In this document: positions 50,544-63,057 of the stretch, one piece after another
How the letters are laid out: every line of letters starts with the position of its first letter
Position numbering within the stretch: position 1 is the first letter of the stretch
DNA from: Diprion similis
Lineage: Eukaryota; Arthropoda; Insecta; Hymenoptera; Diprionidae
Direction of reading: 5' to 3'
Length of the DNA: 64,000 nt
NCBI RefSeq assembly: GCF_021155765.1
Contig: NC_060110.1
Coordinates: 3,410,001 to 3,474,000 of the forward strand
Program-made: the position numbers and the translations under genes
The notes under the pieces: model-generated
Databases searched by the model: none
What the model saw: the letters and a program-made list of their open reading frames with translations, nothing else
What the model was told of the DNA's origin: nothing

Positions 50544-52169
50544 GTGAGTGTGTAATTTTTTTAGAACAATTCTAAAAAAATCTTTCGAATATTTTCTTCA
50601 CGAGCACATTATTTTCTTTATCTATAGGTAATACGTTGGATCACTCGCCTGTTCGTCATTACTTGCGAAATAGTGCTGGTGGCAGAATTTTCTATGCACC
50701 GATTGAAGACACTGGCGATTTACTATAACAGAGTAATTTGTTCGGATGACTTCGGTCTTGACCAAAGCCAAGGAAGACCAAAAAATTATATGAATACCAT
50801 CCATTTTGTTTGATGAACTTTTATTTACTGGTGAATAAAATTAATGAAACTAATCTTTCTCAGTACGAGAAATTAGCTTTTTCTTTAACGGACACTCAAA
50901 AACCTCAGATACATAGCAAATATAATGAATCATCGACAGTCCCGATAATCCGCGAATCGTTTCTCCAAAAGTGTCCAGTTAGTACTTTTACCTGTTATGG
51001 TATGCTAATTGATGATATTTGGTTAAAAATTTATGAAACAATAGCCTAAGATATTCAGCAAGAAATAAAACCGGGAATTGAATGATGGAAAAATTTTCTT
51101 GCTTAAAAATATAAAAAGTGATTGATTTCAATGTTGTGAGTTTTCAGTTATTGCTATTACAGACTTATCTATGAATTAGTTTTTTAATAGATAATAAGAA
51201 GAAAAATTTAATTACGAATTACTTTTTTGAAATTTGTGTTATACGAGACAAAGAAAATCATACGATACTCGGACACGCATACGAACTCAAGTCTAAACCC
51301 AAGCTTACCTTGCAGCTGTGGGTTTCGACGTGAGCCTCTTAACGTGTCAAGCCGCTAGCGTCGCTGCGATCGAGGGATGCCCGGTGCGACAAAGATAACG
51401 ATAGTCGCGCATGCGTATCACACGAGCATAGACCGTGAAGACATCAGTCACATGCACGTGTAGGTTATGTTTATGTACCCCTCGATCGCAGCGCCACCTG
51501 AATTTTTCTGCAATAGTTGAGTCACAGCCTCCTGTTGAAATTCTGCCTGAGTTACAAGACTTGTGTGTAAGACCGTGCTCATAGCACAACTCATGCATAT
51601 CCAATAAGCCATTTTCTAGTTAAATTCAAAACTAATAGCTACTATTCACTGTCTTTTTGCGGTGTGTAATCCTGTGCAAACGATGAGCATGTTTAAAATG
51701 ATTATACTTTGTTCGATTTCACACTTCGATACTTCGATACTTCGATTTTTCATTTCACTCAGAAGAGTATTATTATAAATTTACTGAACTAGATGTTATT
51801 TTTCTTCAGTACTTAATTTAATATTGTCATTAATTTATGTGCATAAGCAATCACATGTATGTAATGTTGTGAAATTAAATATTCAACAATGCTAATATGA
51901 AAAAGTATCTCTGTACCTTTCGAGAAAATGGTCTTGTGAATAGGATGAGTGTGAAATTGAACCAATCTTCCAGATTTTTATTTCATATATTGAAGTATCA
52001 AAATCTAAGCTTTTGTTTTATATATTTAGAGATCTTCGTAGCTTACCAACGTAATACATAATAATTAGATAAATAATCAATTAACGACTATCCTGTAGTA
52101 ATATTAACAATTAGAATTATAATTTTCCTGCCAACTAACCTCTTTAACCTGAAATTTATTTTTTCTGAG
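50544..52169. other. Intergenic region downstream of Or 1
   Basis: No coding exon is supportable here. A possible polyadenylation word (AATAAA) lies near 50834. A short imperfect palindrome around 51360-51494 has arms CGCTGCGATCGAGGG and its complement. The rest is AT-rich DNA with chance frames. Confidence 0.5.
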
Positions 52170-52470
52170 GCCAAAAGTGTTTGGGATGCTTTTTACAAAT
52201 GTGTCTGGTAGGAAATGCGACGATCCCAGTGTAAAGAGTTGATTACATATATGCATAGCTGGAACTGAAAGGCACGTTTTTTTTCATCTTTTCCTTAGAA
52301 AAATTTACTGTCGTAAGTCATTATCTATTCCAACGGTGCCCGTATATTATAGGTTTATAAAGCTCAATTGTCTACGATAATGGGTATTGAGCTTAAATAA
52401 TGCAGCGGAATTCTGTTCAATATTTCATCCACGCTTACCTCCGTATCCAGCAGACATTATGCATCCGTAT
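52170..52470 (+). pseudogene. Relic of an Or gene: exon 6 and following intron
   Basis: After an AG, the frame reads KSVWDAFYKCVW, stop, EMRRSQCKELITYMHSWN, stop. This aligns with KRVRDACYECAWYDIPPHQA... and the start of exon 6 in both intact Ors. The block then shows CATCTTTTCCTTAGAAAAATTTAC, the counterpart of the IFSLENFT coding segment, and a preserved GTAAG donor at 52313. The segment is 143 bp against 156 bp in the intact exon and has at least two stops. Downstream, TTCAATATTTCATCC...CAGACATT matches the intron after exon 6 of Or 1. No other exons were found. It is a dead third copy, left between two living genes. Confidence 0.8.
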
Positions 52471-54784
52471 GCATAGATAATAGGCATAGGAATGTTCGAG
52501 CAAAGTGAATTTACTCGATATTTCAGATTTCGAATCTGCAGATATTTGAAAAATTGGGCTTTGCCAATTTTGAAGAAGAGGTGAAGCAAGTTTGAACAAT
52601 TCAAAAGGTCCAAATCCTTTTCAAAAGTTTTCGAAGATAAGTTCTTTTTGTGTATTTTGATGAAGGATTAATTCAGTTTAATTATTATACAACAATTTTC
52701 CGTGGAAATTTATATTTTTATCGATTACCAGGCGGAAGAAGGAGCTATTTCCCAAAAAGCGAAAAAACAAACGGCTCAATTTACGAAGCGTGCAAAGAAC
52801 GGTCTGCAATTTAAATATAATGAATATATTGCAATAAATTGATTCTAAAGTATTATATTAATTATCATATATAACTAAACGCGATAAAAATAATAATTTC
52901 CACAGTACCTTTCATCACTATACAAACCAATTCTGGACTATACAACAAATTACTGGATGTATTATCAAGTATGATCAGAATCTTTCATCGTTAAAATTCT
53001 CTTTGTTTCATAAAATGGTTTCTCTATTTTTCATGAAATTCTTTTACATTGCATTATCTTATTGGTTTCATAGCAATTTGAATCGAATTTCCTATAAACG
53101 TCGTATGAACTCTTTCTGAGTCCTTCGATTTTTGTCAATTTTTTTTTTTGTTTTTTTTTTGACAGAAGTATACAGACGAAGAAATCGGAATATGAAAATT
53201 TTATATACTCATAATTCGAATATGAAATTGTGTTGATTTCAGATTTTCACGTCCAGCTGTTTCCGATACCATCATGGGACTTTGTCGAAACTTGAAGTAT
53301 TGAATTTTTTCGACACGAGGTCTCTTTTTGAAGCTTGAAAATAAATACGATTCCACGGTTATTTTTGTTTTTTTTCTGTCTTTCTATGTCAATTAAAAAT
53401 AACTCTGTTTTTACGTTTCAGACAAGAATTACGCACCCCACCTTTGCCACCAAAAATTTTTTTGTTGTACTCCTCAAACGTTTGTTAAAATACACTTATA
53501 ATTTCTAGAAGCTTCGTTGTTTCTCTCCCTTTTACAAAAATCGCCGAAAATCATCTTTGTTTAGACCTGTGACCCAGGACACTGCCTTAAGGATTTCCGT
53601 TCATCGTTCATTGACATGGAATATACTGAGAAGAATCGGTGAAACTCAGTAGATTGAGCCTTATATATAGAATAGAATATTATAAATACAATTAAATTTA
53701 ATTATTATGTTCATACACAGCCATTCACTCAGCTTGCTCAGTCTTATCGTTTCTTTTTCGCATATACTGGATGGGCAGAAAAGAGAAAAACGGATCGACT
53801 TGAAATGTGAATAAGATCCAAACGAGTTTCTGATTTTTGAAAACTTTTTTTTCCCTTGAAATTAGAAAAACGAATATTTTATTTCGCGTTTGAAAATATG
53901 AAAAATCTTCATTCACTGTTGAGATACACGCTTTTGAAAAACAGGTTTTGCAAAAGTCACTGAGAAACTAAAAAAAATTAATGTTAACGAATGTTCAACT
54001 CAATTTCCTTCTGAAATTGCGATTTGAAGATTTACTCTGGGATTTTAGAAACTCTCCAAGATTCTATTGACATGACATGAAACCTTTCTTGTAAAATTAG
54101 AATCAAAGCGCGCGTTTCAAAGTTGAAATTCTGTTTACGAGAGACATTATCAAGAAATTCTACTATCAAAAAGTTGTCCGTAAATATTGTTGATAATTTT
54201 ACCAAAATCGATTCAACCGACTACCAACCATCATTCAGTTACAACGAACATTTTGAATTTTGCGAGATGGCGTTGGGACTGATTTTTTTCATACTGGCGA
54301 ATCGCCTAGAGCATCACATTTTCAGTCGTGGGAGAGAATTTTTCACCGATCCGTCATGACTCATCATTTAAGATCAAAATTAAGTAGAAAATTTTCAATA
54401 TTAATTTTTTTCAGCCTCCCAGCGACTTTTTCAAAACGCAATTTTCAAGAGCGTGTATTCTAGCAGCGAATAAAGATTTTTCCGATTTTCAACCAGGACA
54501 TGAGAGATTCGTTTCTCTAGTTTCAAGCAAGATAAAATTTTCGAAAATCGGTCAACGCGTTCGGATTTTATTCGTGTTTCAAATAAGTTCCATTTTTGTC
54601 TTGGCCACCCTGTATACGTTTCGTTAAAAGAGCAAACCCAGCCATGACTTTAAAAAATTCATCGTTTCTTTGCATTTTATTTAAGTAAGACATTTCGAGA
54701 ATTTATGTTAAAATTTTTAAATTTATGTGATACAAATGCACGGAGTTATAACTAAAATGCCACATTTGCGAACAGTGGGCTGAA

Positions 54785-55210
54785 ACAATGTTGGCGCATG
54801 CGCACAATGAGAACCTCTATTTTACGCACTAGGGCTTTCTTTGACGCATGCGCACTTTCGAATAAATCAATTTTAAGCACTGTATCATTGAGCGACAGTT
54901 ACCTAACCACCGTTAACACGTTGTCAATGGCACATTGGAAAGTTTGAGTTGAGGAGCAATTAAGGTGTCGCCCAGGGCGTGTAAAACTGGGGTAACTTCA
55001 AAGGTAACTTACGCTCAATATCAGAGTATGTGAGATCGAGTTATTGGAAAGTGCGCAGTCTGTCAATGAGCCAAAGAAAGGCCTAGTGTGTGAAATATAG
55101 CATTTCAATTATGCACGGCGCCGTTTTACTGCACTGTTCGGAAATGGGATATTTTATACACTGTTTATAGGCTTTGAAAATGAAATTTCGTAAGCAAGTG
55201 TTTGAAAATA
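54785..55210. repeat. Dispersed repeat family members with CGCATGCGC words
   Basis: Two neighbouring divergent segments resemble the block at 20930-21235, sharing CACTAGGGCTTTCTTTG or its complement, GAGTTATT, AAAGAAAGGCCTAGTGTG and GGAAATGGGATA. CGCATGCGC occurs at 54795-54803 and 54845-54853. Non-coding. Confidence 0.55.
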
Positions 55211-56159
55211 TAATATTTCGAAGGTAAGTCGAGCGCGGAAGCTGCTGTACCAGAATTAAGCAGCTTGATGTAAGTTAAATAATGATTATTTTATTTAAAT
55301 ACTTTTGAAACCTTCAACGCTGTTTTGTCAAAGTAGCACTTTCAAAATTGGTGTCTGTGACGAATTGATGATTTTTCTAAACGTATACGGAATCGATTTC
55401 GTTCCAGATTGGAAGAATCATTTTGCAGTAAATCAGGTTTTTTATTCATTTACAAAAAAAAAGTGATTTTGTAGTCAAAAATCGAAATTTTCACTTCGAA
55501 CGTCCGTCATGTTAGCCCAAATAAAAATTTCGAATAACCAAGCGGTTAAAGATTCTTATAAAGATAAAGATAATTGGACGTATTGTAGAAATCTTTTTGA
55601 TTTTTTGATTTCATATGAGTTCTATGCTGTTCGTAATCAGAGTCTATCGCAAACTTCGAAAACATGGTTCGCGAGTACGTCGACGATTTTTGAGTAACGC
55701 GGAAATTAATAGGACAAAATAAAAATATTGAGAAAGGATGAATAATTTACTTCTTGGAAATTTATAAATCCACTCGTTTTCTTTTACCAATGACGTCATG
55801 TTTTTCAAATTTCTTGTATATAACGTTTTCATTAATTTTACCGGATCTTTTCGAACGAATCTTGCAACTATTAATACTTTTTGATAAAATACTGTGCTCT
55901 TCTATCATCTTTATGGTAAAATAGTTTACAAGTCTAACCTATAATTCGCAATAGTTTTCGAATTCAACAATAAATCTGACATTTCTAACGATCAATGTCA
56001 CAATACAGTGAAATCTCATATTAGATACTAATAGTATCTTTATATATAAAAATCCCATCAGGATTTTTTAAAGGACAAAGAACAAAGAGTTGTACGTCAT
56101 TTATAAGTTACATAAGTTTTCAATAGATGGCGGTGTGAGTTGATCTATTGATATATGTA

Positions 56160-56966
56160 TTAAGGTACTTATAAAGACGCGTTGTATACCTCGAAAACAC
56201 GGGGATGCAAAACTCCTATACCGCTCAAGCGATCAGAGTGAAACTTGGGCAATTAATGCCTTATTTTGGCAAAAAGTGGAACATCTTTTTACTTTTTCAA
56301 AATTTGGAAAAAAAATTTACAGATTGGTCACCACCCACAGAAATTAACTGAATTTTTACAGTTGCACGGAATGGATCGAACTATCCAGTATGATGCCACT
56401 CGGCGGTGATGAAACACATATTTTGAGCCCAGTCCCATGAGATTTGATGGTGAAATGACGAAATGGCAGCTGATCTGGTTTTCGATTATGAAGAACACCA
56501 AAATCTCATTTTGGCGACACTTGTTACCGATCTTTCACGCCTCCCGGTAATTTTTTACCGACATGAAACGCATACATTATCGACATGCGCGTAATCTCGG
56601 TAACAAATGTCGCCAAAATGAGATTTTGGTGTTCTTCATAATCGAATACCAGATCAGCTGCCATTTCGTCATTTCACCATCAAATCTCATGGGACTGGGC
56701 TCAAAATGTGTGTTTCATCACCGCCGAGTGGCATCATACCGGATAGTTCGATCCATTCCGTGCAACTGTGAAAATTTGGCCAATTTCTGTGGGTGGTAAC
56801 CAATCTGTAAAATTTTTTTCAAAATTTTGATAAGTAATAAGACGCTCCACTTTTTGCCAAAATAAGGCATTAACTGCCCAAGTTTCACTCTGATCGCTTA
56901 AGCGGTATAGGAGTTTTGCATCCCCGCGTTTTCGAGGTGTACAACGCGTCTTTATAAGCACCTTAA
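56160..56966. mobile_element. TTAA-flanked long palindrome, MITE (piggyBac-type target site)
   Basis: TTAA stands at 56160-56163 and again at 56963-56966. Between them is a 799 bp inverted repeat: left arm 56164-56530, a 66 bp loop at 56531-56596 and right arm 56597-56962. The outer ends read GG(T)ACTTATAAAGACGCGTT and its near-perfect complement. By eye the arms differ at about 25 of 367 positions. TTAA duplication is the hallmark of piggyBac-superfamily insertion, but the ends do not show the usual CCC start, so the superfamily is uncertain. There is no transposase; it is a non-autonomous foldback element. Confidence 0.85.
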
Positions 56967-57284
56967 GCATCCAGCACCACACTCAAGCATCCTTTGTTAT
57001 CTAGGTTGTGTAAGTATTCAATAGATGAGGCTGTGTTTCAATTTCAAACGTTTCCATGATGCTACATTCTATTTCACGTCACACGTCTTCGCGTGGATGG
57101 GATTGATAGTATTCTTATCAATTACTACGAATTCCGAAAATTATAAATCGATCGTCGGCCATGAAGTCCAAACACGAGACAAAGGTACGTATCTTCGGTC
57201 TGCTTGCAGCTTCAATTTTCTCACTGCATAATTGAGTAAATTAGATTTTCCGCGCAAGTAGATATCTCGGAAGAGTATTAAGTG

Positions 57285-57550
57285 GACATAAGTTAATTCC
57301 TAGATAACAAGGCTCCTAGGTAACAAGGCTCAACGATCATTCGGCACGCTATCTCCGACGTGGGGTCGTTGCATTTCGCGCACCATACGTAGGATGTACT
57401 GTCCTCATGGAATTGTCCTTGTCTGGGTTATGATTGAGTTTGTTTCCATGCCAATCGCCAATCATAAGCGAGATACGATTTTTCTTGGCTTGACAACGTT
57501 TCATCTTGCAGTTTCGCAAGAACCTTCAACTGCGAAAAATCGAATTCACG
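57285..57550 (+). promoter_or_regulatory. Upstream/leader block of Or gene 2, conserved with Or gene 1
   Basis: This is the counterpart of 43645-43899. Shared words include GACATAAGTTAAT, CAACGATCAT, CACGCTATCT, CCAATCGCCAATCA and TTCACGATGCAG. A conserved run begins at 57453, 98 nt before the ATG. In-frame codons upstream of the ATG run back to a TGA without another ATG, which supports ATG 57551 as the start. Promoter role is inferred. Confidence 0.5.
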
Positions 57551-60500
57551 ATGCAGGTGAGGGGCCAAGTTTCACTTTTATTACCCACGATTATCAAACT
57601 ATTACGTGCTGACGTCTGGATACTTAACAGACGCGTAGATTTTCATTAGTTAATATATCGAAAGTGAAGGAATATTCGACGAGTAATGCGAAACACCTAT
57701 GGAATCACTTTTTGCATACCACTTTTCTGCAAATTCTGTCAGAGAAACAAAAATTTCGAAAACTGAAACTATAACACCGCAGTTGAAGAGATTATTCGAT
57801 TAAAAATGATTATTTTATTGTTATTTTCATTACGAATTAATCATAAATAACGAGCAATGAAAATGCAAGTCACGAAATACTCAAACTTCAGGCCACAGCT
57901 TAAGTAAACCGAATAAAAGATGTTATGTTTATGCCCGACTTGATTCTGCGATTGCTTTCTCACTCAAAAAATTTTACTAAGTTACTTTTTTTTCAACCCG
58001 TTGTCATTTGTTGAACATATGATTTTTCAAGATTGCACTAATTATGTTCATTTTGATCAACGAATTCTAATATTCAATTGCCTATGATTCTCATCGGGTA
58101 CTGTGCTTGCGCCAAATATACGTGCCCCTGAAATGATCAGATCCAACATGTCTTAAGAAAGAGTCCACGAAAAGTAGCCTAATTTTCTAAATCCTCACCA
58201 ACTTCTGGTATCTACAGTGTGGGCAACTTGACGTCAAGTGATCTTTCCATATTACCTGTTGTACCTTTTTCTAATACTTGGTTTGATACTTTGGCCTTGG
58301 CTCCTGATACTGCTACATAATGATCCTCTTCAAAAGTTGCTATTTTTTGCTCCGATTGTACTGCTGTTTGTTCATCTTCTTAGCCCTTCGCTATCAAGGT
58401 TTTGCAGTATATTTCCTTTTCTGGAAGTTAAATTCTGCTTATTGTTATCAGGTCTCCTATAACGTGTAATCGACCCTGATGCTGTTGCTTGTTAAGTTCA
58501 TCTTCCATGTCTAAAAAGTTTATGAACCGTTTCAATTTCCCCTCTACTTGTACTGATTTTCTTTTTAATTTGATTAAATATTTTTTCCAACAGGAGTATA
58601 AATTCACAGAAACAACGGATTGGCTAACTAATACTGAGCGAATTTTGACCATAGTTGGTACTTGGCCCAAGAATAAAACTAACCTACGGTTTATCCTGAG
58701 CCTCGTGTACATGACAATTTTCGTAGCTATGCAGTGGACAGACTTCGTATGTCACATCGACGACCTCCAGGAACTCGCGGACATTTTATGTGAGACCGTT
58801 GTAGGGACGATGGTTGTTATAAAATTATTGGTTTTTTACAAGAATCGAATATTAAGTGAGATGATCGATGCGGTGAAACAAGACTGTGAAAATAACAAGA
58901 CTCAATTGAGTCCGAGCGAGAAAAGGAAATACGCAATGTGTTATTCGAAGGGAACAACGTATGTAAAAATTTTCACATTTTTCGTCGGGGCCACGTGTGT
59001 CTTTTACTACTTGAAACCTCTTCCCATAAACGTACTTGCAGGTAAGATTATCTCATTCTTTCAGCAGTTGAATAGGCCTGATTTTGAAAGATTTGGTTGT
59101 CCAGTGTGTACTAGACTTTAAGACTCAGCATCTAAAGGATTTACGTTTCTTAACATTCGTGAAAATATGTTTATTGTTAGAAAAAACTAGCAGACAACTG
59201 AAATCAGTGTTAAGGAGGTTCGTTGGCCAGAAATTGATATTATCGATTAATTTTGTCGAGAAATATTCGTATATTCAGTATTTATCAAATTCTTATATTC
59301 GCAATAAAACTCTTTTCAAATACGAACATTAAAAATACTGTAATTATAAACAATATGCTTTGTTTCAAATCGCTTAAGAATGGTTGAAAATTGAATAGAT
59401 TTGTCAAATTTCATTCTTCAATGGCTCAATTTATTTAATACACTATTTTCTGTCAGTTTGTTTGTAAAACACTTTTTGTTTTATCACGTTACCACCGTTA
59501 AATATTAAATACTATCGAACTGACTACTGAAATAAAATCTGTTGTAGTTAATTTGTGGGAATTAATTTTCTGAATAAACTAAGCTATTGCAGATCGAAAT
59601 TGAACAATTGACGGATATACTAGGTTTTCAATTATCCTAATTATCAATATCTACACTTTGTAAAACAATTTTCGCAACTTGGGAATATAATAATTTTACA
59701 AGTACCCAATCCCCACGAGTATTTCGAGGCCATGAATGGTATTATTGCTATCTTCCAAGACGCAGAAGGGACAAAAAAGATCTCGATAGACGTACATTTT
59801 GCAAGCAGCGGTTCCGTCTTTCCTTTTTTGATTTTCACAGTTAGTTCTTATAAAAAAAAATCAAGAATTTTGGAATTAAACTATCATCTCGATCCATAAT
59901 CATGGCATTCGGATGAAATTACTTTGTAGTATAAATCTGTTCCCCAATATCTGCAATTTGTACCACCTTCAACCGTTCGTTTGCATCTTTACTCATCTCA
60001 TTATAGTCATTATCCTACCATGCGGTATTCAGGATGTGATATTTTATATCCAGGAAACATATTAGTGATGATCCTGTGCTTTTCAACGCAACAAAAGTTC
60101 CCATCTCCATATCTATTAAATAACTTCATTATAATTGTTTCATCACAGGGTACATAGTATTTCAGAATTCCTTTTAGGAAAATATATTTCCTTCTTTGCC
60201 GAGGTAATATCAGGATTCAACAGACAGCTTTTACTTCGATTTGTAAGTAGTTTGAAAAAGTCACGAAAACAACGTCCATGGTATCTGGCTTTAGATGTAA
60301 CGAGGTCGATTTCGTTGATTTAATCCTTTTTCTTCTCTTTGGCTCAGCTTTTGGTGTTACGTTTTTCCGCCATTACAAGCAAAGATGAGTATCTCATAGA
60401 AAGTGTTGTCACATTTTTATTGCGTTCCGATATTTTTCATGTTTTGTTTGTTCCTTCTCGGAACTGGCGTCAGAACCATAAATAAGACAGAACTCTCTAA

Positions 60501-63057
60501 AATTAAATGTAGATGCACGGGAATGTATCTCTCAGGAGAACTAATCGATGGACCTGCAACAGGTTCCTTCTCTCGTGCCCTTTTCACGTACGTAAAAACT
60601 ATACGCCTCATATGAACCTTACGGCACTCTAGATGAACTGCTACCATTGTTAAGGGGGGGGGGGGGGGGGGGGTGGACAAGTATTCAAAGTTTCCACCGT
60701 TTCGCTTTTTACTAGCCAATTGCAGGGTTTTGATTCCACGTGACACAACCACAACGGCACAGTCATTACGTCTTTTCGCAAATGGAACAACTTTTCTCCA
60801 TTTTGAGATATTACAAAACAATGTGCACTTACCTCAGTCAGGGAATGCAAGAATGGAGGAAAATATGAACTCAGACTCAATTCACGATCAACTGCACTCG
60901 ACTAGCTGCAGCAGGTAACTGATGTCTAGAGCGAGGGGAGAGTAGAACGAAGGTTTCATGACCCTTCTTTCGTTTGAAAGGATTTGTCCGACCGTTTTTA
61001 CCTGGCGGAAATTCCGAAAACTCCCAGGGGCCGTCATAGGGCATGGGGATGATACAAAGAATCGGTTGCATGGTTTGAATTTGTCTGCCCCATGTTCAAA
61101 GCACCTTATCGGAGACGTTTCAAGCGCTGTGATCTTCTACACTTGATCAAGTACAAACTGTTTCGTGCCAAACCACGTGTCTTTATATTTACTCACGATT
61201 TTTGTTTCTTATGTAACATTATCTCTCTATTTTATTCTCTACTATTTCCAGCCTCTTTGGTTTGCCATTTGTCATGCTAGGTCGCCAGATACACTCTTGA
61301 GGTCCTTCATGAGCAGAACTCGTGGGAGCGTGGTGGTCGTAAAAAAAAAAAAAAAACTATTCTTAGTCACTCCTGTCAAGGAGGGGTTAAATTTCAACCA
61401 AGCACAGACCTTACCACCCCCGCACGAGTCGTCTGCATGAAAATGCAACAGTTTTGAAAGAAAATCAGTATCGAAATGGTCCTCAAGGCGACATCACTTA
61501 CTCATTGGAATAATGACAAGTTCGTCAGGGCGGAATACAAGAAAGACAATGAATAATTTGACACTATTTAATCGTGTAAAAAACTCGTTTTTGACTTATT
61601 TATGATGAAGTATATTCTATGCAATTAACGAGGAAACCGAAAAATGGTGATTCTATTATTTTCCAAAACCTAGTGTGAAGGAAAGTTTGAATTGAAAAGT
61701 AATGCAGGTGCAACTGATGGTGCATAAAATTGAGTTATTCTAAAGTTAGCATGTACCGAAGAGAGCTGTAGTGTGTAAATAACCCAGTTTATTTAAACAA
61801 TAAACAGATGTTATTTCCCATAAAATCCCACAACATTCGATGTTAGAAATCACATATCAATAATTACCATCGAACGGTCGTGCGGAACTTATAAAAATGA
61901 CGACGAAAAAGTGTAAATCATAGTAATTTTCAAAAGTACTTTGAATACGTCAATCTTACACACTAATAATACAATATTTTCAAATATGCACGATCAAAAA
62001 GAGAGAATGATTTTGTTTTAGCAAATCGAAATGATTCGACATCTCTGGTCTTACCGTTTCGGACAAGTTTGTCCTTTAAAAGAACAGATGCCTACATGTA
62101 TGCCTTTTTGTACGCGTGCCAAATGGAGGCATTGCTTCAGATATTTTTTGGATATGTCGGCACCCATGCATTACTCATGACTCTGATGATGCACATATGT
62201 GGCGAACTGTCGGTTTTATCCGAAAGAATAATTAATTTAAAAACGGATATGGAAAATGGTCAACAACGCGAAATCAAAAAGATAATAATGCGACATGTAC
62301 GTTTAATATGGTGAGTGCGTCTGACCAAATCATCGGTTACGAAAGGGGACCAAAAGTATCAATTGTACCTTTGATCATGAAACGAAATTTTCAGGATGGC
62401 GAAAGAAATAGACACCGCATTCACCGTCGTCTTGTTGACTCAAGTTATATGCTCTGAAATCATGATATGTGTCGCTGGATTTAACATGATTGTGGTAAGC
62501 TGTATGTGCACACTGTTTTTGCCTTTTGAAAGATTTAAAAAAAGATATATATATATACTAATTGATGGTGAAATCTCATAATATCTGTAATAGAATTCCG
62601 CAAACAGTGACAAGACAGCTTTTATAACTTTTGCTCTGTACGAGGTTGCGGCATCGGTCGATTTGTATGGTTATTGTTTAATCGGTGAATGTCTGATATT
62701 GGAGGTAAGGATATTTGAACTTGCGTTAAAGGAGTCTGAATCGAATAGATGCTGCCAGTACGAAATTTGTTTTCAGAGCCAACGCATCTCCGATTCCATT
62801 TCTGACTGTGCTTGGTACGAGATGCCACCATCCCAGACGAGAGATTTGATACTAGTCATGGCCAGATCTCAAAAGCCACTTCACCTCACTGCCGGAAAGG
62901 TTTTTGTTTTCTCCTTAGAGATCTTTTCTGAAGTAAGAGTGTTATAGTATATCAAGCACAAGCAGGTATGTCACATATGATGATTAACAAAGACTGTACG
63001 TTACAGTTCATGAAGACATCAATGGCATATTTATCAGTCCTCAGAGCTATGACTTGA
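57551..63057 (+). CDS. Odorant receptor 2, insect 7tm_6 family (7 exons, 386 aa)
   Basis: Exons: 57551-57556 (Met-Gln), 58594-59041, 62022-62310, 62395-62494, 62594-62704, 62777-62932, 63007-63057. Exon lengths equal those of Or 1 one for one, and splice phases are the same. It should act as an odour-tuned subunit with Orco in olfactory neurons; ligand unknown. Family blocks: DWLTNTERILTIVGTWPKNK, MMHICGELSVLSERI, RLIWMAKEIDTAFTVVLL, YGYCLIGECLILE, CAWYEMPPSQTRDLILVMAR, and the C-terminal VFSLEIFSE then AYLSVLRAMT. It is clearly a paralogue of Or 1 but diverged across the extracellular and helical parts, so the duplication is not recent. The intron between exons 5 and 6 is only 72 bp, against 678 bp in Or 1. 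An AATAAA lies at 63527-63532. Intact. Confidence 0.92.
60652..60674. repeat. Poly-G homopolymer
   Basis: A long G run lies in the second intron of Or 2. It produces artificial poly-Pro or poly-Gly frames, and its length is likely unreliable. Confidence 0.95.
61340..61355. repeat. Poly-A homopolymer
   Basis: An A run in the second intron of Or 2. No function is inferred. Confidence 0.85.
61675..61790. repeat. Short member of the dispersed repeat family, in Or 2 intron
   Basis: GTGAAGGAAAGTTTGAATTG, AAATTGAGTTATTCT and GAGAGCTGTAGTGTGTAAA follow the same order as in 20940-21100. It is a truncated, divergent copy. Confidence 0.5.

Larger units (their letters stand above)
52471..57284. other. 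Intergenic region upstream of Or 2
   Basis: No protein gene is supportable. The region contains members of the dispersed repeat family at 54.8-55.2 kb and the large TTAA-flanked palindrome at 56.16-56.96 kb. Frames within the palindrome are mirror-image by-products. Confidence 0.5.

Noticed and set aside
58238..58462. Leucine-rich hydrophobic 74-codon frame
   Set aside because: It lies in the first intron of Or 2. Its hydrophobic make-up follows from T-rich DNA and no splice sites or counterpart in Or 1 were found.
60650..60880. Poly-Pro frame on the minus strand
   Set aside because: It is produced by the poly-G homopolymer inside an Or intron.
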